Both the position numbers and the translations under genes were made by a program. Positions 11,920-25,600 of a DNA stretch of 64,000 nt are shown in pieces. Source of the stretch: Epiperipatus broadwayi (Eukaryota > Onychophora > Udeonychophora > Euonychophora > Peripatidae); assembly GCA_028023455.1 (NCBI GenBank), contig JAQFVV010000553.1, positions 310,001-374,000 of the forward strand, read 5' to 3'. Every line of letters starts with the position of its first letter. The stretch's first letter is position 1. Below the pieces are notes generated by a model. That model was not told the DNA's origin and did not search any database. It saw nothing but the letters and a program-made list of their open reading frames with translations.

Positions 11920-12490
11920 TTTTATGGTTTTATTATGACATAAACAAAGTAAGATGTGTTGTTATTTTCATGTAATAGCTAGAGGTACATTTGAATTGGT
12001 GTTGTTGGGAAACTATCAATTACTATTCATAATTCTAAAGTTAAATTACTTTTCTGTATTTCTAAACAGTATATTTTTTGACTTGTGTTTAATTATCAAT
12101 AAAAATGAGGTCCTCTTATTTCTAACCCAAGTTTTTATATGGATTTAAATCTGGACAGTTACTTTTATAAGTAAGAAATCTTTAAAAATCACATCTTTTT
12201 GATTTTTCTTCTCTTCCTGAGAGCTGAGCATGTTCAATTAAATATTTTCATGAATTTATTATAATGTAAATAAAGTAAACATGTAATTATTTCCACATAA
12301 TAGAGATATCTTTAACAGTGGTGTTGCTAGAAAAATATAAATTATTATTGACTGTTTTAAGGCTAAATTATTTTGTTCTAACCAATCGTCCTTTTGTCTT
12401 GGTGTTTAATGAAAAATAAAAGATTTCTTTTACTATAAGCCTAAGTTGATAAACATATTTAAACCCAGATTTCTATTTTTATAAATATGA
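11920..12490. repeat. old tandem duplication, ~320-bp period
   Basis: The unit at 11920-12175 is followed by a diverged copy at 12245-12490. Shared ordered landmarks: ATGTAATAGCTAGAG.TA / ACATAATAGAGATATC, GTGTTGTTGGGAAACTATCAATTA / GTGTTGCTAGAAAAATATAAATTA, GTGTTTAAT.A..AATAAAA, and ATTTAAA.C..GA. A partial third copy may begin near 12515. No coding potential. Confidence 0.5.
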
Positions 12491-13129
12491 TGACTTTAAT
12501 TAGAATCAAAAGAGGGACCTTCTTTTATTTCTAACTAAACTCGAAGATAAAAAAGCTACTGTTAAGTACTACAGCAAAGTAGTTTAGCCTCAAGACTATT
12601 AATAGTAAAAGATATTTTAAAAGATGTGATTCTTCTAAGACAACATACATAAAAACTATTCAGTTTTATTTATGAAAGTTGAAAATTTATTTTTTACATT
12701 TTAAGACATACATGAATAAAACCATTTCTTTAATTTGTTTATATGATTTATTTAAATATTTCATATGACAAAGGTCATTGGTTAACTTATTTATTACCAG
12801 TGTGATTTTTTCAATCCCCTAGTGACAGGTTTGGGTTCTATTTGCAATATATTTTTACAATTAGATCTTTATTTTATATTATATTTTGATAATCTTTACA
12901 TTATTTATTATAAATATAAATTTACAAAAGAAAAATAATTTAAAAAGTAATATTTTAACTTTGCAAATATAGAAAAAAAAGTACTAAAGTGAAATACATA
13001 ACAAAACAAAAACTTTTTAATGAATGGTTACCTTTAGGAATTAAAAAAAGATAAAAGCCTAAAATCCAGGCAAAGCCACTTGGAGCATTGATGCTAGACA
13101 AAATCAATGAAATATAACTTTACCGGGCC

Positions 13130-14070
13130 ACTGCAACTTTTTCTTTTTTTTTATACAACAAGGTTTTTTTTCTTTCTAATATTGATTAAACGAATAATTT
13201 TAATTTCATTTAGAACATGATTTCTTTATTATTAAACAAATTTTGATATTCATTTTCGTTACTTTTTGTGGTTTTTTTTTGTTGGAACCTGATATTTTTT
13301 CAACAAATTTTGCTAATTGTATTTTTTTTATTTTTATCATTTTAAAACTTCAGACTGTTTCATGACATTAAAAAAATTTGTTTGAGCCCCACCGCCAAAA
13401 AAATAGAATACAATTATTTGCAACTTGTTTAGAACATAATTCTACCTTTCTTTTATTTTTATTTTTTTGGCTTGTCTAAATGGTTTTTCTTATTATTATT
13501 AATTTTACTTTTTTTTTAAACACAACTTGTTTTCACTTTGATTTAGATTATATTTGAATTAGCCTTTTTTTTTTTGGCTACTAGAAGAAACAGCTTTTTA
13601 AGCAGGGGAGGGGGGGGGATTCGTACTGTTATTATTAACAAAAAGGCCAACAAAAATAGTCAATTATTTTAACAGCACTGAAAAAAGAGAATCAACTTTG
13701 GGACTTGTTTCAAATTTTAATTTCTTTTTGGTTGACGTAATTGTTTTTCTTAATATTAAATCAAAATTTACTTTTGTGTTTTTGCCGATTCAAAAATTGT
13801 TTTCAAACACCCACCCCCACACACCCGGAAAAAGAATTGTAAACCAAAAAGTCAAGAATTTAACTTTTTTTTTTTTTTTTTAAACAACTTTTTTTCACTT
13901 TTTACTTTGATTTCTATTTCATTTGAAATACCTTTTTTTTTTTTTTTTAGCCTTCTACAATAACCTGCTTTTGGGGGTGGGGGTGGGTATTTCATAATTT
14001 GTTATTCTTAACAAAAAGTCAACCAAAGTTGTCATTTATTTTAACCCCACTGCAAAAAATTGAATCCAAA
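13130..14070. repeat. degenerate ~290-370-bp tandem repeat with poly-T and G-runs
   Basis: A marker of the form CCACTGCAAAAAA..GAAT.CAA..TTGNNACTTG recurs near 13388, 13675 and 14045. Each unit also has long T runs, a TTTT-GCC/GGCTACTAGAAG-like motif and an AACAAAAAG.CAACAAA.GTC segment. Two units carry G-rich runs (GGGGAGGGGGGGGG at 13604-13618 and GGGGGTGGGGGTGGG at 13974-13988) that could form G-quadruplex-like structures. No gene. Confidence 0.5.
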
Positions 14071-14603
14071 TACTTGTCAATTTCTAATGAAATAAAAAAC
14101 AACAAAAAAGGACACAAACTTTGGACTTTTTAAAATTATTTATTCGATTTTATTGCTGTAATAAAAAGTGGACATTACGTTTACCTGACAAAAAAAAACA
14201 CAATCTCACACACTTTCTGTACTCGGCAATTTATCTGAAGAAAAGTTTCAAAATTGCACGTTTGTCTCAGACCTTTTAGTGGTCTTGAATATTTTCCCCA
14301 CCACGCTGAAATGTGACTTAGCGCGTGAGCTTTGTCGAAGCCTGTTCGAACATACACTTTGCCAATTTTTTACATATTAACCTTTTTTTCAGGAAGGGTG
14401 GGGACCATATGACAATTATTAATAATTAACAACATTTTTTAAATCAAAATGACATTACCCTATTACGGAGATTTGAAAAAGTCGTACTGCTTTGAAATTT
14501 AAACACCCTCAAATGATACGGTAATCAGCTATGAATAGAATGAATACGTGTAAATAGCTTCGAAGCACAAAACAGGCCGTAATATTTTTGTGCAATATCA
14601 TGT

Positions 14604-14680
14604 AAAGCGGCCTAGCTCAATGGGTTAATACACTATGTAAATGTTGTATTAGCCTGTAAGTCCGCAGCTGCCGAAACAGC
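14604..14680 (+). repeat. possible tRNA-derived SINE head or tRNA pseudogene
   Basis: GCGGCCTAGCTCAATGGGTT contains a good RNA polymerase III A box (TAGCTCAATGG). About 45 bases on, AAGTCCGCAGCTGCC sits where a B box would be, but matches it poorly. The sequence lies in a slightly GC-richer island (14200-14730). No cloverleaf could be completed by eye, so this is a weak call. Confidence 0.28.
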
Positions 14681-14729
14681 ATTTTTATGTGTTTTGACAC
14701 GTAAACAATGCCCCAAGCGGCCGTGCCCA

Positions 14730-17640
14730 AATTTCAGGCTTTTACCAAAAAAAATATTGAACAAATTATTTCTTATTTAAACTTTATTTTTTTAGACATC
14801 ATAAAACAGTGAAATTCTGTTTTAAAATTTAAAATTGTGTCTATAATTTTTAAAATGTCGTTAAAAAAAATTATATTGTCATTTACAAAAAAAATTTTGC
14901 AAATCATTCACAATTTTCGCTTTACCATAATTGTGTTTTCATTTGAATTGTTAAAAACAAAGATTTTTAAATAAAATATAATTGTACTCATAAAATTTTT
15001 TGGTTTAAATTAAATATTTTATGAATATGTTGCATGAATAATCATAATGGAAATATATAATTTTTTTCCAAAATAACAAAAGAAAGATGCTTGCTCTCAA
15101 AGCCCAAGAATAAAAAATCAACCAATAAGTTCTTAGTTTCTTTAAATTGTTGATATCCAGATAATATTGGTATCTTCAATTTTTTTCGATGAATGAACCA
15201 ATATAAATTTTTGTTCAGTTTCTGCCATTCAAATAATGCAGTCTAACAAAATAGCACTATAAATAAGTGTGAGAGAAAAAGTAGCCAATATCAATAGCAG
15301 CATTATTAGAATGTGCTAAAGACATGAAATGAAAAATTAATAAATTAAAAGCCTGTGTAAGTTTTTCCTTATTTTTATACATGTTTTATTAGCAGTATTT
15401 ATTTAATTTAATTGATACTTTTTGTGCATGCTATTCTTTAAGAGTGATATTATGTTTTATTAATTTAACATAAAAATAAATATTAAATACATGAAAGCAG
15501 TCAATACTTAAACATTACCAAAATCAATAACAATCAATAATCTCAATCTGTTGTCAAGGCAACCTTTTTTATATTAAAGATGGATGAATATCCAATAAGA
15601 ATATATAGACCCTAAAGATTGCCAATTGGCTATGGAGTGTGAGATTATTAATACAAAGTAGTTTAAATAAACCTCACTACACACAAAAATATAACCTGCT
15701 CTGAATGTGAACTATCGTATAGTCAATTATAACTTTCAAACTGCTTTCCAACTATGTATTTCATAGATAATAAAAGTAATAATGCTCAAAACTAAATAGG
15801 TTTGTAAATGTAAATGCATGAAAATCAGTCAACACATAAACAATACAAATATCATTAACTTATCAACAATCTCAATCTGTTGTCATGACAATCTCTTAAC
15901 AATATAATAGGAACTTTTAAATGCAGATATCTATTTCTTGTAAAATAAGCTAGAAGTGGTACCATGAGTTGTTCTGAATCTCTTTATGAGATGCTGATAA
16001 TATCTAGAAAGATGATATCTCAGTAGTTTAAGTATTAAATCTGGTAAAAAAGTAATTTGGGAATCACATAAGAAATCCATTTTGTTTATATCTGATACAC
16101 GTATGGTAAAAATAGATTAATCAAAATTTTTTCTTTGATAGTTGTTTATGATATCATAGGAAAATTACACACACTTTTTGTGATGTAATATTTAACTTTT
16201 CATAAGGTTTGCATAATGTGTGTTCAATAAGTCATATTAATAGTTAAACATAATGTTTCAGTATGATTGACTGCTAATGTAGTCAAATTATAGCAAGACA
16301 TAACTATCATACATACATACAAAATCTCATCATATACTTCTCAATTGCATATTGGAAAAGAAGTTGCCTCATATAAAAAAACTGTTAAGTAGATCAAACT
16401 TATCATCAACTTTAAGATTTATTTACATCATCGAAGATTTTATTTCAAATTATGATTTCCTTTCTGGATATCTAATCAAGAATTTGTTAAAAGAACTAAA
16501 GAATGATGGAAGTAGATTTTTTACAAGATTCTAAACACATTTCTTTTTCCACATTTGGTAGTAAAGCAGTCTGAATTTGAATTGTATTTTAAATGTTATT
16601 AGAATTTCACCAACAAATATATTTAATTCACAATCATTGGCCTATGAAGATGTATTTAAGCATAATTAATGCTATAAAATTTATGTTAAAAAGGCAAAAT
16701 TAAAGGTCTTGATCTATTAATGACTTTATTTCTTAGTTGGAATCTCTATAGTGGTTTATTATTTTTGTTAATAGTTAATCTGTAACAGCTACAATGAATA
16801 TGTAGGACCAATGTAAACTTTCAAATCTATTTTATAAATTTTTATAAAAAAATAACTGTTCATCTCAGTACTTTTCTAAATATGTCTTTTGAAAATAAAA
16901 TTAGTTTGAATTTAGCTTATGTAGTATAAACTTTATGCTCTTTTTCAGATTTAATGGTATCTCATATTGCTTTTAGTCTAAATGGCTGTATGTTTTTCTC
17001 ATCTTTTGTAGATGATCATACACACCTGTCCTTCAATCTTTTAAAAATACAAATATAAAACTTATTGTAAAATGTGTATAATAATAAAAACCAAATAACT
17101 GATTGTAATAAAGCAATCAACTAAATCCAATTAAACAAAATTACTTTTATTTCTCCATTTTTGCAATTTTATGGCCACCGTATATTTTCAATTTCTGTAT
17201 ACAAATATTTTCATATTTATTGTAAATAATGCTTATAATTAATTCAAATCTGAAATGATATGTATATACAACAAATATTCTTAGGAGTGTATAAGATATT
17301 GTTTGAACTGTTTATACTGCTTTCTGCACTGCAGCCATTACAGGTTAAAATTTTATAAACTAATTGGCTTTATTACTCAAGGGTTCATAGAGAGTTCAAG
17401 AATCAAATGCTAGAACTGGAATCAAGCCATGAATCTTATGTTCCAGAGACTGGTACTCTAGCAATACACCAATACATGCAAGGCATATAGGTAAATAATA
17501 TATTTTGGTATGGGTATTGTCACATGATAGTCTAAGATATTACAGATTTGAAGATAATGAAGAGCTCATTATGAATCAATTAATTTGATTAGTTAGATAA
17601 ATATATCCAAGAAAGTGTTTTAATGTTATGCATATATATA
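14730..17640. other. AT-rich, gene-free; one direct repeat pair
   Basis: A sequence at about 15480-15560 recurs at about 15820-15905. Both contain ATGAAA..CAGTCAA and end in ATCTCAATCTGTTGTCA followed by a GGCAACC or GACAATC tail, and the motif is inverted relative to 8058. No gene seen. Confidence 0.4.
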
Positions 17641-17643
17641 TAT

Positions 17644-19809
17644 TGTAACGATCTGGAGAAATAACACTTAACGTGATCTGCACTACAGGGCGCCATCTAG
17701 GCATTTGAAACTAGAAAAATTTATAAAGTAGGCAGATATGTAAGTCAAAAAAAAAATATTTTTTTTTTTTAAATTTTGATTCCGGTCGTTATCCCAAGTC
17801 ACTAGCTCAGGGAGTAGCAGAGATTTAGTAATATAATATCTTATCTAATTATATTTCAATATTAAAAAATAAATAAAATAAGCCACGGCCAGTAATTAAC
17901 ATACAAAAATTTATTTACGCACATATATATATAAAATTAAACATTATTATTTTAGTATGTTTATTTTAGATTTTAATTTGATTTTATAATTTAAATTTAC
18001 ATTTTAATTTTTATAATATTATAAGTTTACATTTTAATTAAGTTCACACAGATGGATTTATGAAAGTTTGTTTTATAATGTTGAGTACAGATCGGTTACA
18101 TCGATTACATGGCTAAAACATTTCAAAGTAAACATAAGCGATAAAAATACAAAATCATTGATACCATCAATTGCATAGGGAATACAAGAAACCCAATGGT
18201 GTTCATCATAAGACACCGCATTAACACCAATAACTTAAAAGACATCCGAATAAATACATCTTAGATACTCACCATAAGGTATCAGTATTTACCGAATGTC
18301 TATATATTTTGATCACCTATGAAAACCAAAAACATAATTAACTGGTAACGAACCCATGCAAGCGTCTATACCCAACTTAAATTTAATGCAATTTTATTTA
18401 TGGGTGTTGAGTATGAATGGACTACATAGATTTGCATTTGAAAAGAAAATATTCAATCCTTGTTTAACCTTAGGCCAAAGGTTCGCAGTCAAACCAAACT
18501 TCAATCCATCTGATATATCAATGTGTTCAATGTAATACGAATACGGCAGCACAATTAGGTTAAGAGAAGAAACTGCTTCTCGTCAGATAAGAATATTACA
18601 TCTATCAGACAAGAAGAGCAATAAAAAAAAACCCCATCGAAAGGAACAGCATTCTACATCTTATAATCCCTTCCATAGGCAAAACAGAAGTGTGCGGCGT
18701 ATAATAGCAAATCTGCCCATAGCGAATCTCTTACTACATCTACTAATTACACCAATATATCCAATCCATTGACCGAATTCAACTACGAAACGAATAACCT
18801 AAGATTACCCTCCCCTAATATAACTTTACAAATCTATATAGCCATTCACGCCCGACTTAAGTTTAATATTTATATAACTAGTTTAATGAAAAACAGAAAT
18901 CATAATAAAACTTAAAGAACAAATAAATAAATAAATGGAAATGATTTTACAAAAGAAATACATTAAATAAAATTATAACTAATTAATAACTAACATTGGT
19001 CAGATAGGATTCTATTTGTATTATTTAAATACGGAAAGTTTTTAATTTAATGATAATTAATTATAAAGTTCTTATGGTTTTAAACAGTTCATCTTTATCT
19101 GTTGCTTGCCATTGGAACATGAATTCCCACACCATCCAAAAAAGATTGGTATTCTGTTGGCCATTTTATTCATCCAGAGGTTTTTTACTCCAGCTGGTCC
19201 TCAATATAGAAAATGAAAGTTTATTTCTCTTTCTTCCTAGCAGAACTGAAGGGATTGAAGAGTGCGTCTTTTCAATCACTTTTCCTTCAACTCCGCGCTA
19301 ACACATATCTGTCCACTCGTAATAATCAACTAACTCTTTTATTTTCAAACCTTTCCTTTTATAATAATTTTGTGGATTAACTCAACATTACATCATGATG
19401 GTGAAAACCTTTTCATTGAGGTCCGATTTCCCTATGGATTTCTTTCATTTTCTAAAAGTTTCTATTGTTTTCCTATCTGACCGATGCTTATACATTTAAA
19501 TGACCAAAGGCTAGTTTACTAATTAAAATAATCATTTCCATTTTACAAAAGATTAATTAATTTGTTTTCAAACTTAAACATATATTTTTATCTCTAAATC
19601 TTTTCTGAAAATGTAGTTTTAAACTACTCTTTTTTTTAATAAAGTTTTATTTTAATAATTATTTACCTGTGCAATTTTATATATATGCGAGTTTAAGATG
19701 ATTTTTTACTTTTCAATTTTTAATTCTTAAAAAAGAATTTTTTATTGGTGAATGTTTTTTTTATGTTTACTAATAAAAAATAATGTAACGTACGTATGTG
19801 CCCGTTACA
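17644..19809 (-). repeat. 3' LTR of element A (2166 bp)
   Basis: Long terminal repeat with TGTAACG...CGTTACA ends. Near its left end it has a CTCF-like motif (minus TAGATGGCGC, 17686-17702). Near 17743-17772 it has an A-run/T-run palindrome. Most of the body is non-coding; the segment 18240-18560 is homologous to the open frame in the other LTR but interrupted by stops. Confidence 0.78.
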
Positions 19810-20535
19810 TATCAGTAAACTTGCTTAAAAAAAAAATGAACAAAAAAAAATATTTTACTTAGGGTTAGTAATTACAGTACATGATTAACAAAATTTACAA
19901 AACATTCGGTTAGTATAAAGACTATATACAAAAAAAAATGTTGACTATTGTTTTCCTAAGGACCACCCACATCTACACCTCCTCCCCACAAGAATTCTAT
20001 TATTTATTTATTTTTATACATTTTATTTTTACACACGGCATGACAAGCAAGTTATTTAAATTATTTATTTAAGAAGGTTGCTTTGAACTAAATACGTTTT
20101 GAAAGATAATGGATTTATACGTGTATATTTGCAGCACAATTATAAATACCACCAACTTATTTATGACTGATTAAAATGCTTAAATAGGATTACACTGAAG
20201 TAAATTCCCAACAGTACTCATCGTAAGGTACCACATTTCGATCATAAACTTATGTGGCTGCGCACGCCTATACACGTTAAAGCATAATGTATATCAACAA
20301 ACAAAAAAAAAACATTTATTGCAACCTTTTGACTTTTTTTTTAACAAAAATTAGTTTTAAAATTATTTATACTTTCTCGTGTTTAATATATATGCGCAAT
20401 TTCTTCTGGCAATGCTTTTATAAGATTCAAAGTATACGACTTTATGTAACAGATAAAAATATTTCATTTTGAAAAAAGAAATTTACTCAGGGCCCTGGTT
20501 TTTATTAATAGATTTGCCCATGTTGGGTGGCCAGT
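19810..20535 (-). other. interior of element A, non-coding
   Basis: 726 bp with no frame resembling gag, protease, reverse transcriptase or integrase. Contains a TTATTTATTTATTT-type tract near 20010 and the primer-binding site at its right edge. Confidence 0.7.
20516..20533 (-). promoter_or_regulatory. tRNA primer-binding site of element A
   Basis: The minus strand reads TGGCCACCCAACATGGGC, beginning 2 nt after the LTR end. It begins with TGG (pairing to tRNA CCA) and resembles the tRNA-Lys-type site TGGCGCCCAACGTGGGGC used by many retroelements, with several differences. Confidence 0.62.
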
Positions 20536-22671
20536 TGTAATGATCTGGAGAAAACTTAACATGATCTGCACTACAGGGTGCCATCTAGGCATTTGAACCT
20601 AGAAAAATTTATAAAGTAGGCAGATACGTAAGTCAAAAAAAAAAAATTTTTTTTTTTTTTTAAATTTTGATTTCGGTCATTAGCCCATGTCACTAGCTCA
20701 GGGAGTAGCAGAGATTTAATAATATAATATCTTATCTAATTATATTTCAATATGAAAAAATAAATAAAATAAGCCACTGCCAGTAATTAACATACAAGAA
20801 TTTATTTACGCACATATATATATATATATAAGATTTAACATTATTTTTACTTTTATTTTAGATTTTAATTTACATTTTAAATTTTATACTATTATTAGTC
20901 GCACAGATTTGTTTAAAAATGTTGAGTATAGATCGGTTACATAGATTCTACGGTCAAAAACATTTCAAAATAAACATAAACAATCAAAATACAAAATCAT
21001 TGATACCGTAAATTGCAGAGGGAAATTTATAAGTAACCCAATAGCATTCACCATAAGATGCTTGCATTAACACCAATAACTTAAAAGACATCCAAAGAAA
21101 TACATTTTGGATACTCACCATAAGGTATCAGTATTTACCGAATGTCTATATATATTTTGATCGAATATGAAAACCAAAAACATAATCAACTGGTAACGAA
21201 CCCATGCAAGTGTCCATACCCAACTTAAATTTAATGCATCTCTATTTAGAGTGTCGAGTATGAATAGACTATATAGATTTTCATTTGAAAAGCAAATATT
21301 CAATCCTTGTTTAACCTTAGGCCAAAGGTTCGCAGTCAAACCAAACTTCAATCCATCTGATATATCGATGTGTTCAATGTAATACGAATATGGCAGCACA
21401 ATTAGGTTAAGAGAAGAAACTGCTTCTCGTCAGATAGGAACATTACATCTATCAGGCAAGAAGAGCAATAAAAAAAACTCCATCGAAAGGAACAGCGTTC
21501 TAGTCTTATAATCCCTTCCATAGGCAAAATGGAAGTGTGTGGCGTATAATAGCGATTCTGCCCATAGCGAATCTCGTACTACATTTACTAATTACACCAA
21601 TATATCCAATCCATTGACCTAATTCAACTACGAAACGAATAACCTAAGATTACCCTCCCCTAATATAACTTTACAAATCTATATAGCCATTTACACCCGA
21701 CTTAAGTTTAATATTTATATAACTAGTTTAATGAAAAACAGAAATCATAATAAAACTTAAAGAACAAATAAATAAATAAATGGAAATGATTTTACAAAAG
21801 AAATACATTAAATAAAATTATAACTAATTAATAAATAACATTGGTCAGATAGGATTCTATTTCTTAATTATTTTAAATACGGAAAATTTTTAATTTAATG
21901 TTCATTAATTATAAAGTTCTTACGGTTTAAAACAGTTCATCTTTAACTGTTGCTTGCCATTTGAACATGAATTCCCAAGCCGTCCTAAAAAGATTGGTTG
22001 AGTTAGCCATTGTTTTTTATTTATTTATCCGGAGGTCTTTTAGTTTAGTTGGTCCTTAATGTAGAAAAAAAATGATGTCATTTCTCTCTCTCTCTTTTTT
22101 TTTAACAAAACTCAAGGGATTGAAGAGTGCATCTTTTCAATCCCTTCTCTTTCAACTCCACACTAACACATATAGTCACATCATAATAACTAGCTAATTT
22201 ATTTTCCTACCTTTCCTTTTATAATAATTTTGTGGATTAACTCAACATTACATCATAATGGTGAAAACCTTTTCATTGAGGTCCAATTTTCCGATGGATT
22301 TCTTTCATTTGCTAAAAGTTTCTATTGTTTTCCTATCTGACCGATGCTTATACATTTAAATGCCCAAAGGCTAGTTTACTAATTAAAATAATCATTTCCA
22401 TTTTACAAAAGATTAATTAATTTGTTTTCAAACTTAAACATATATTTTTATCTCTAAATCTTTTCTGAAAATTTCGTTTTAAACTACTCTTTTTTTAATA
22501 AAGTTTTATTTTAATCATTATTTATCTGTGCGATTTTATATATATGCGAGTTTAGGATGATTTTTTAATCTTCAGTTTTTAATTCTTAAAAAAGAAAATT
22601 TTATTTGCAAACTTTTTTTTATTTATGTTTACTAATAAAAAATAATGTAACGTACATATGTGCCCATTACA
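20536..22671 (-). repeat. 5' LTR of element A (2136 bp)
   Basis: Partner of 17644-19809. It contains an open minus frame of 94 codons (21115-21399; FGLTANLWPKVKQGLNICF) that is closed in the other LTR. I do not recognise the peptide and regard coding as unproven. Confidence 0.78.
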
Positions 22672-22679
22672 ATATATAT

Positions 22680-25600
22680 ATTCTAACCTTGTCTTGTGCA
22701 TCATCACTTCAGAATAGTATATGGTATAAAATAAAAATGGGTTCTAGCTCAGTTAATAATTAATAAATAAAATATTCAGCATGAAAATTAAAATGTTTCA
22801 CTAGCTCAAATTTAAAATACGAATAAGATTCAGTTATAAAATAAATTAAATAAATATTTTAATATTTTCATGAGACTTGAAGTGAAAATACAGGTGACAA
22901 GATAGATTACATTGAGCCAATATCCCACAGGGTACTACCTCAATGGCATAAGAACACTATCCCCCCTTATCACTATTATAAATAACAAACTCATAGTATT
23001 CTTACGACTTTAATAACTTCTACTCACTAAGATTAAACTAATAATTAAGTCTTAATCTTCTATTTGTAATAATCTAACTCAATAAAATAATCTCAGGTTC
23101 ATAAAGTTTATTCTAAGTTAATTTAAAAATACGGTAGTAAAATATGAGAAGGGATTTTATGTCATAATCTACTACAATGAAACTAATAATAATAAATAAT
23201 AATAATAATATTCTTCATTGTTTAGCTACTACTGGATATCTTTTCTTTTCATTATATTTTTATTACCATAATAAAATAATAAAATAATTGTATATAATCT
23301 TTTACCTTCATGTAATAATATAATTAAACCGTGGTAGCATATGATAATCTGATAAACAAAGGATGTGTGGCAACTGATAGCATATAATTCAGTATACTAT
23401 TGTGATAACTGATTTATGACCAATAAAACAATGTAAAATTATAATTATTTAATTAAAAGAATACCAATAAATATTTAAATTCTTAAATATAACTCTCTAT
23501 TTATCTTTTGGTGCAAAATTATATATTTGTTTTAATTGTTATGAATATATCGTGATTTCATGCAGTGAAGTGGAGAAATAAACAATCAAGACACAAAAAA
23601 TTTTAAAAAATAAATTTTAACAAAGTTTATTAACAACAACAAATAAAATAAACAATTTATGTACACTATTTACAATGGATATCCTTATTTTAATCTTACA
23701 TTTTTATCTACTAAGTGATATAAAAATATTTTATAATTTAGTTATATTTTTATTTATACTTAAGATAAAATATAAAAAAAATGTTACCATTTGGTTTCTC
23801 ATTATGTTTAACTTATTATAAATATATTTACTTATTAGCAGAATATTTCATCATTAATATTATTAAACTATCTTATTTTTAAAAGAAACATTCATAGGAA
23901 AACATTCTACAGAAAAAACAAAATTAACTTTATAATGAGTATGGATTTCTCAAAATATTAAAAAAATTTTCATCTTGCAAAGTCAAAGATGTTACATAAA
24001 ATGTTCATCCAAAATTCAGTACTAGATTTTAGTGTTTTATCACACGATGTTTACTAATCATAATATATTCTTATTTAGCCTTACTTTAGTATGATATAAG
24101 TGTAATAATCAATATATTCCTGTTATTCAATGAACAAAAATATACTATGCGTATTGTTTATATAATTTACATTGTACTATTGTATTTTAAAAAATATGCA
24201 ATACTTATTTTTCTCTTAAAAATAATAATAAAGCATTTAAAAAAAAATTAACATTCTAAAGAAAATATCTTGTTTAGATACTCTATTTTAAAAATTTATA
24301 TTTCATTTCCGAAAATAAATTCAAAATATATGCTATGATTCTTCCCTTTCCTTTAGGATACTTTGGACCTTCAATTTCAAGTTATAAATTCTATTCCTTC
24401 TAAGCAAATAAACCAATCTTATACAAAACGATAGCATAACCTAAGTTCTAAATTATTTATCATTTCTTTTCAAAATATCTTACTGAACGATGCAGTTACA
24501 TGAAATAAAGATAGCGAAACAAATGTATAGGATTTAAGGAAGAAAGCTAGAGTATCACTCTTAATATATCTCAAAAAATCATGGCACAGTGCAAAGAGGT
24601 ATGACCTTTACCTGTCTAATAATCTCTAATACATGAACGATGTTAAAGCTACTTCTTCAGCTTTATTTAAAACATCAAATAGTTAAAGACATATAAAACA
24701 CTGTCCAAATAAAATGTGTATCAGTCATAGGGCTTTGTTAACTATGCTGATAACCACATAAAGACTAAATATTATTTCTATTCCTTATCATATCCTATTT
24801 TTTAAAAAAATACATCATCTTGGTTTCCTGCTAACTATAGTACTTCCAAGCCACTATCTCAATATTATTTCTCAAGATTTTTCTACATCTTACATCAATA
24901 AATAACTATCTGCATTTACAAAACAATAAATAAAATTCATTGATAATTAAACAATCTTACTGTTCCACAAGAAAAGTTTGTCTACTTCATCATTTTATAT
25001 GTTTACTCATATACAATCTACTTAGACAATATTTGAATATCAAATAACATGAAAGTTCTAAAAGAATCACATAATTATTTGTTATTATGTTGGATTATAT
25101 CACTAATATATATAAAAAATAATCATCGTATGCATATTTTCAAATCAATCCTATCTCATAATGTTTTTTTAAAATGTTGTATGAAAATGCATTACATATA
25201 ATTAAAACTTTTACACTTTATTCTTAGATTCATAGATGATCTAAAGAAAACAAAAATATACATTATAAATTACTAATAGTTATTATTATTACCAAAATAA
25301 CCTTTATTATCTGGTCATCATTTTTAGTAGGCTTCTTCCATCCACTGGATATAGAAAAACATTGCATACATAAATGAAAAGACACATCCATACGCTTTAT
25401 TTAAAAATATTCTTATCTAAATTATTATATTATATTATAAATTTTATGTTATTAACAAATTAATGTTTTATGTTTTTCTAATCTTATAAATAGAAAAATT
25501 TACATTTAACTAAGTTAGTAAAATAAAAATTTAAAACTATAATTACGTCTTCACTTGACCATAGTTCATGATAAAATCCAAAAATGTTTATTATTTTCTC

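Larger units (their letters stand above)
17644..22671 (-). mobile_element. LTR element A: non-autonomous LTR retrotransposon
   Basis: Two direct repeats, 17644-19809 (2166 bp) and 20536-22671 (2136 bp), both starting TGTAA.GATCTGGAGAAA and ending GTGCCC.TTACA, enclose a 726-bp interior without ORF. The repeats begin TG and end CA. A primer-binding-site-like sequence lies two bases inside the right repeat, read on the minus strand, which fixes orientation as minus. Outer flanks carry a 4-bp duplication ATAT (17640-17643 and 22672-22675) inside a (TA)n tract. LTR-LTR divergence looks near 8% in sampled stretches, so the insertion is old. No recognisable polypurine tract was found next to 19809. 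There is no gag or pol, so it must have used proteins in trans. Confidence 0.78.

Noticed and set aside
17644-22671. Element A read as a plain ~2.1-kb tandem duplication
   Set aside because: TG...CA ends, a primer-binding-site-like sequence 2 nt from the repeat, and a 4-bp flanking duplication fit LTRs better, although no polypurine tract was found.
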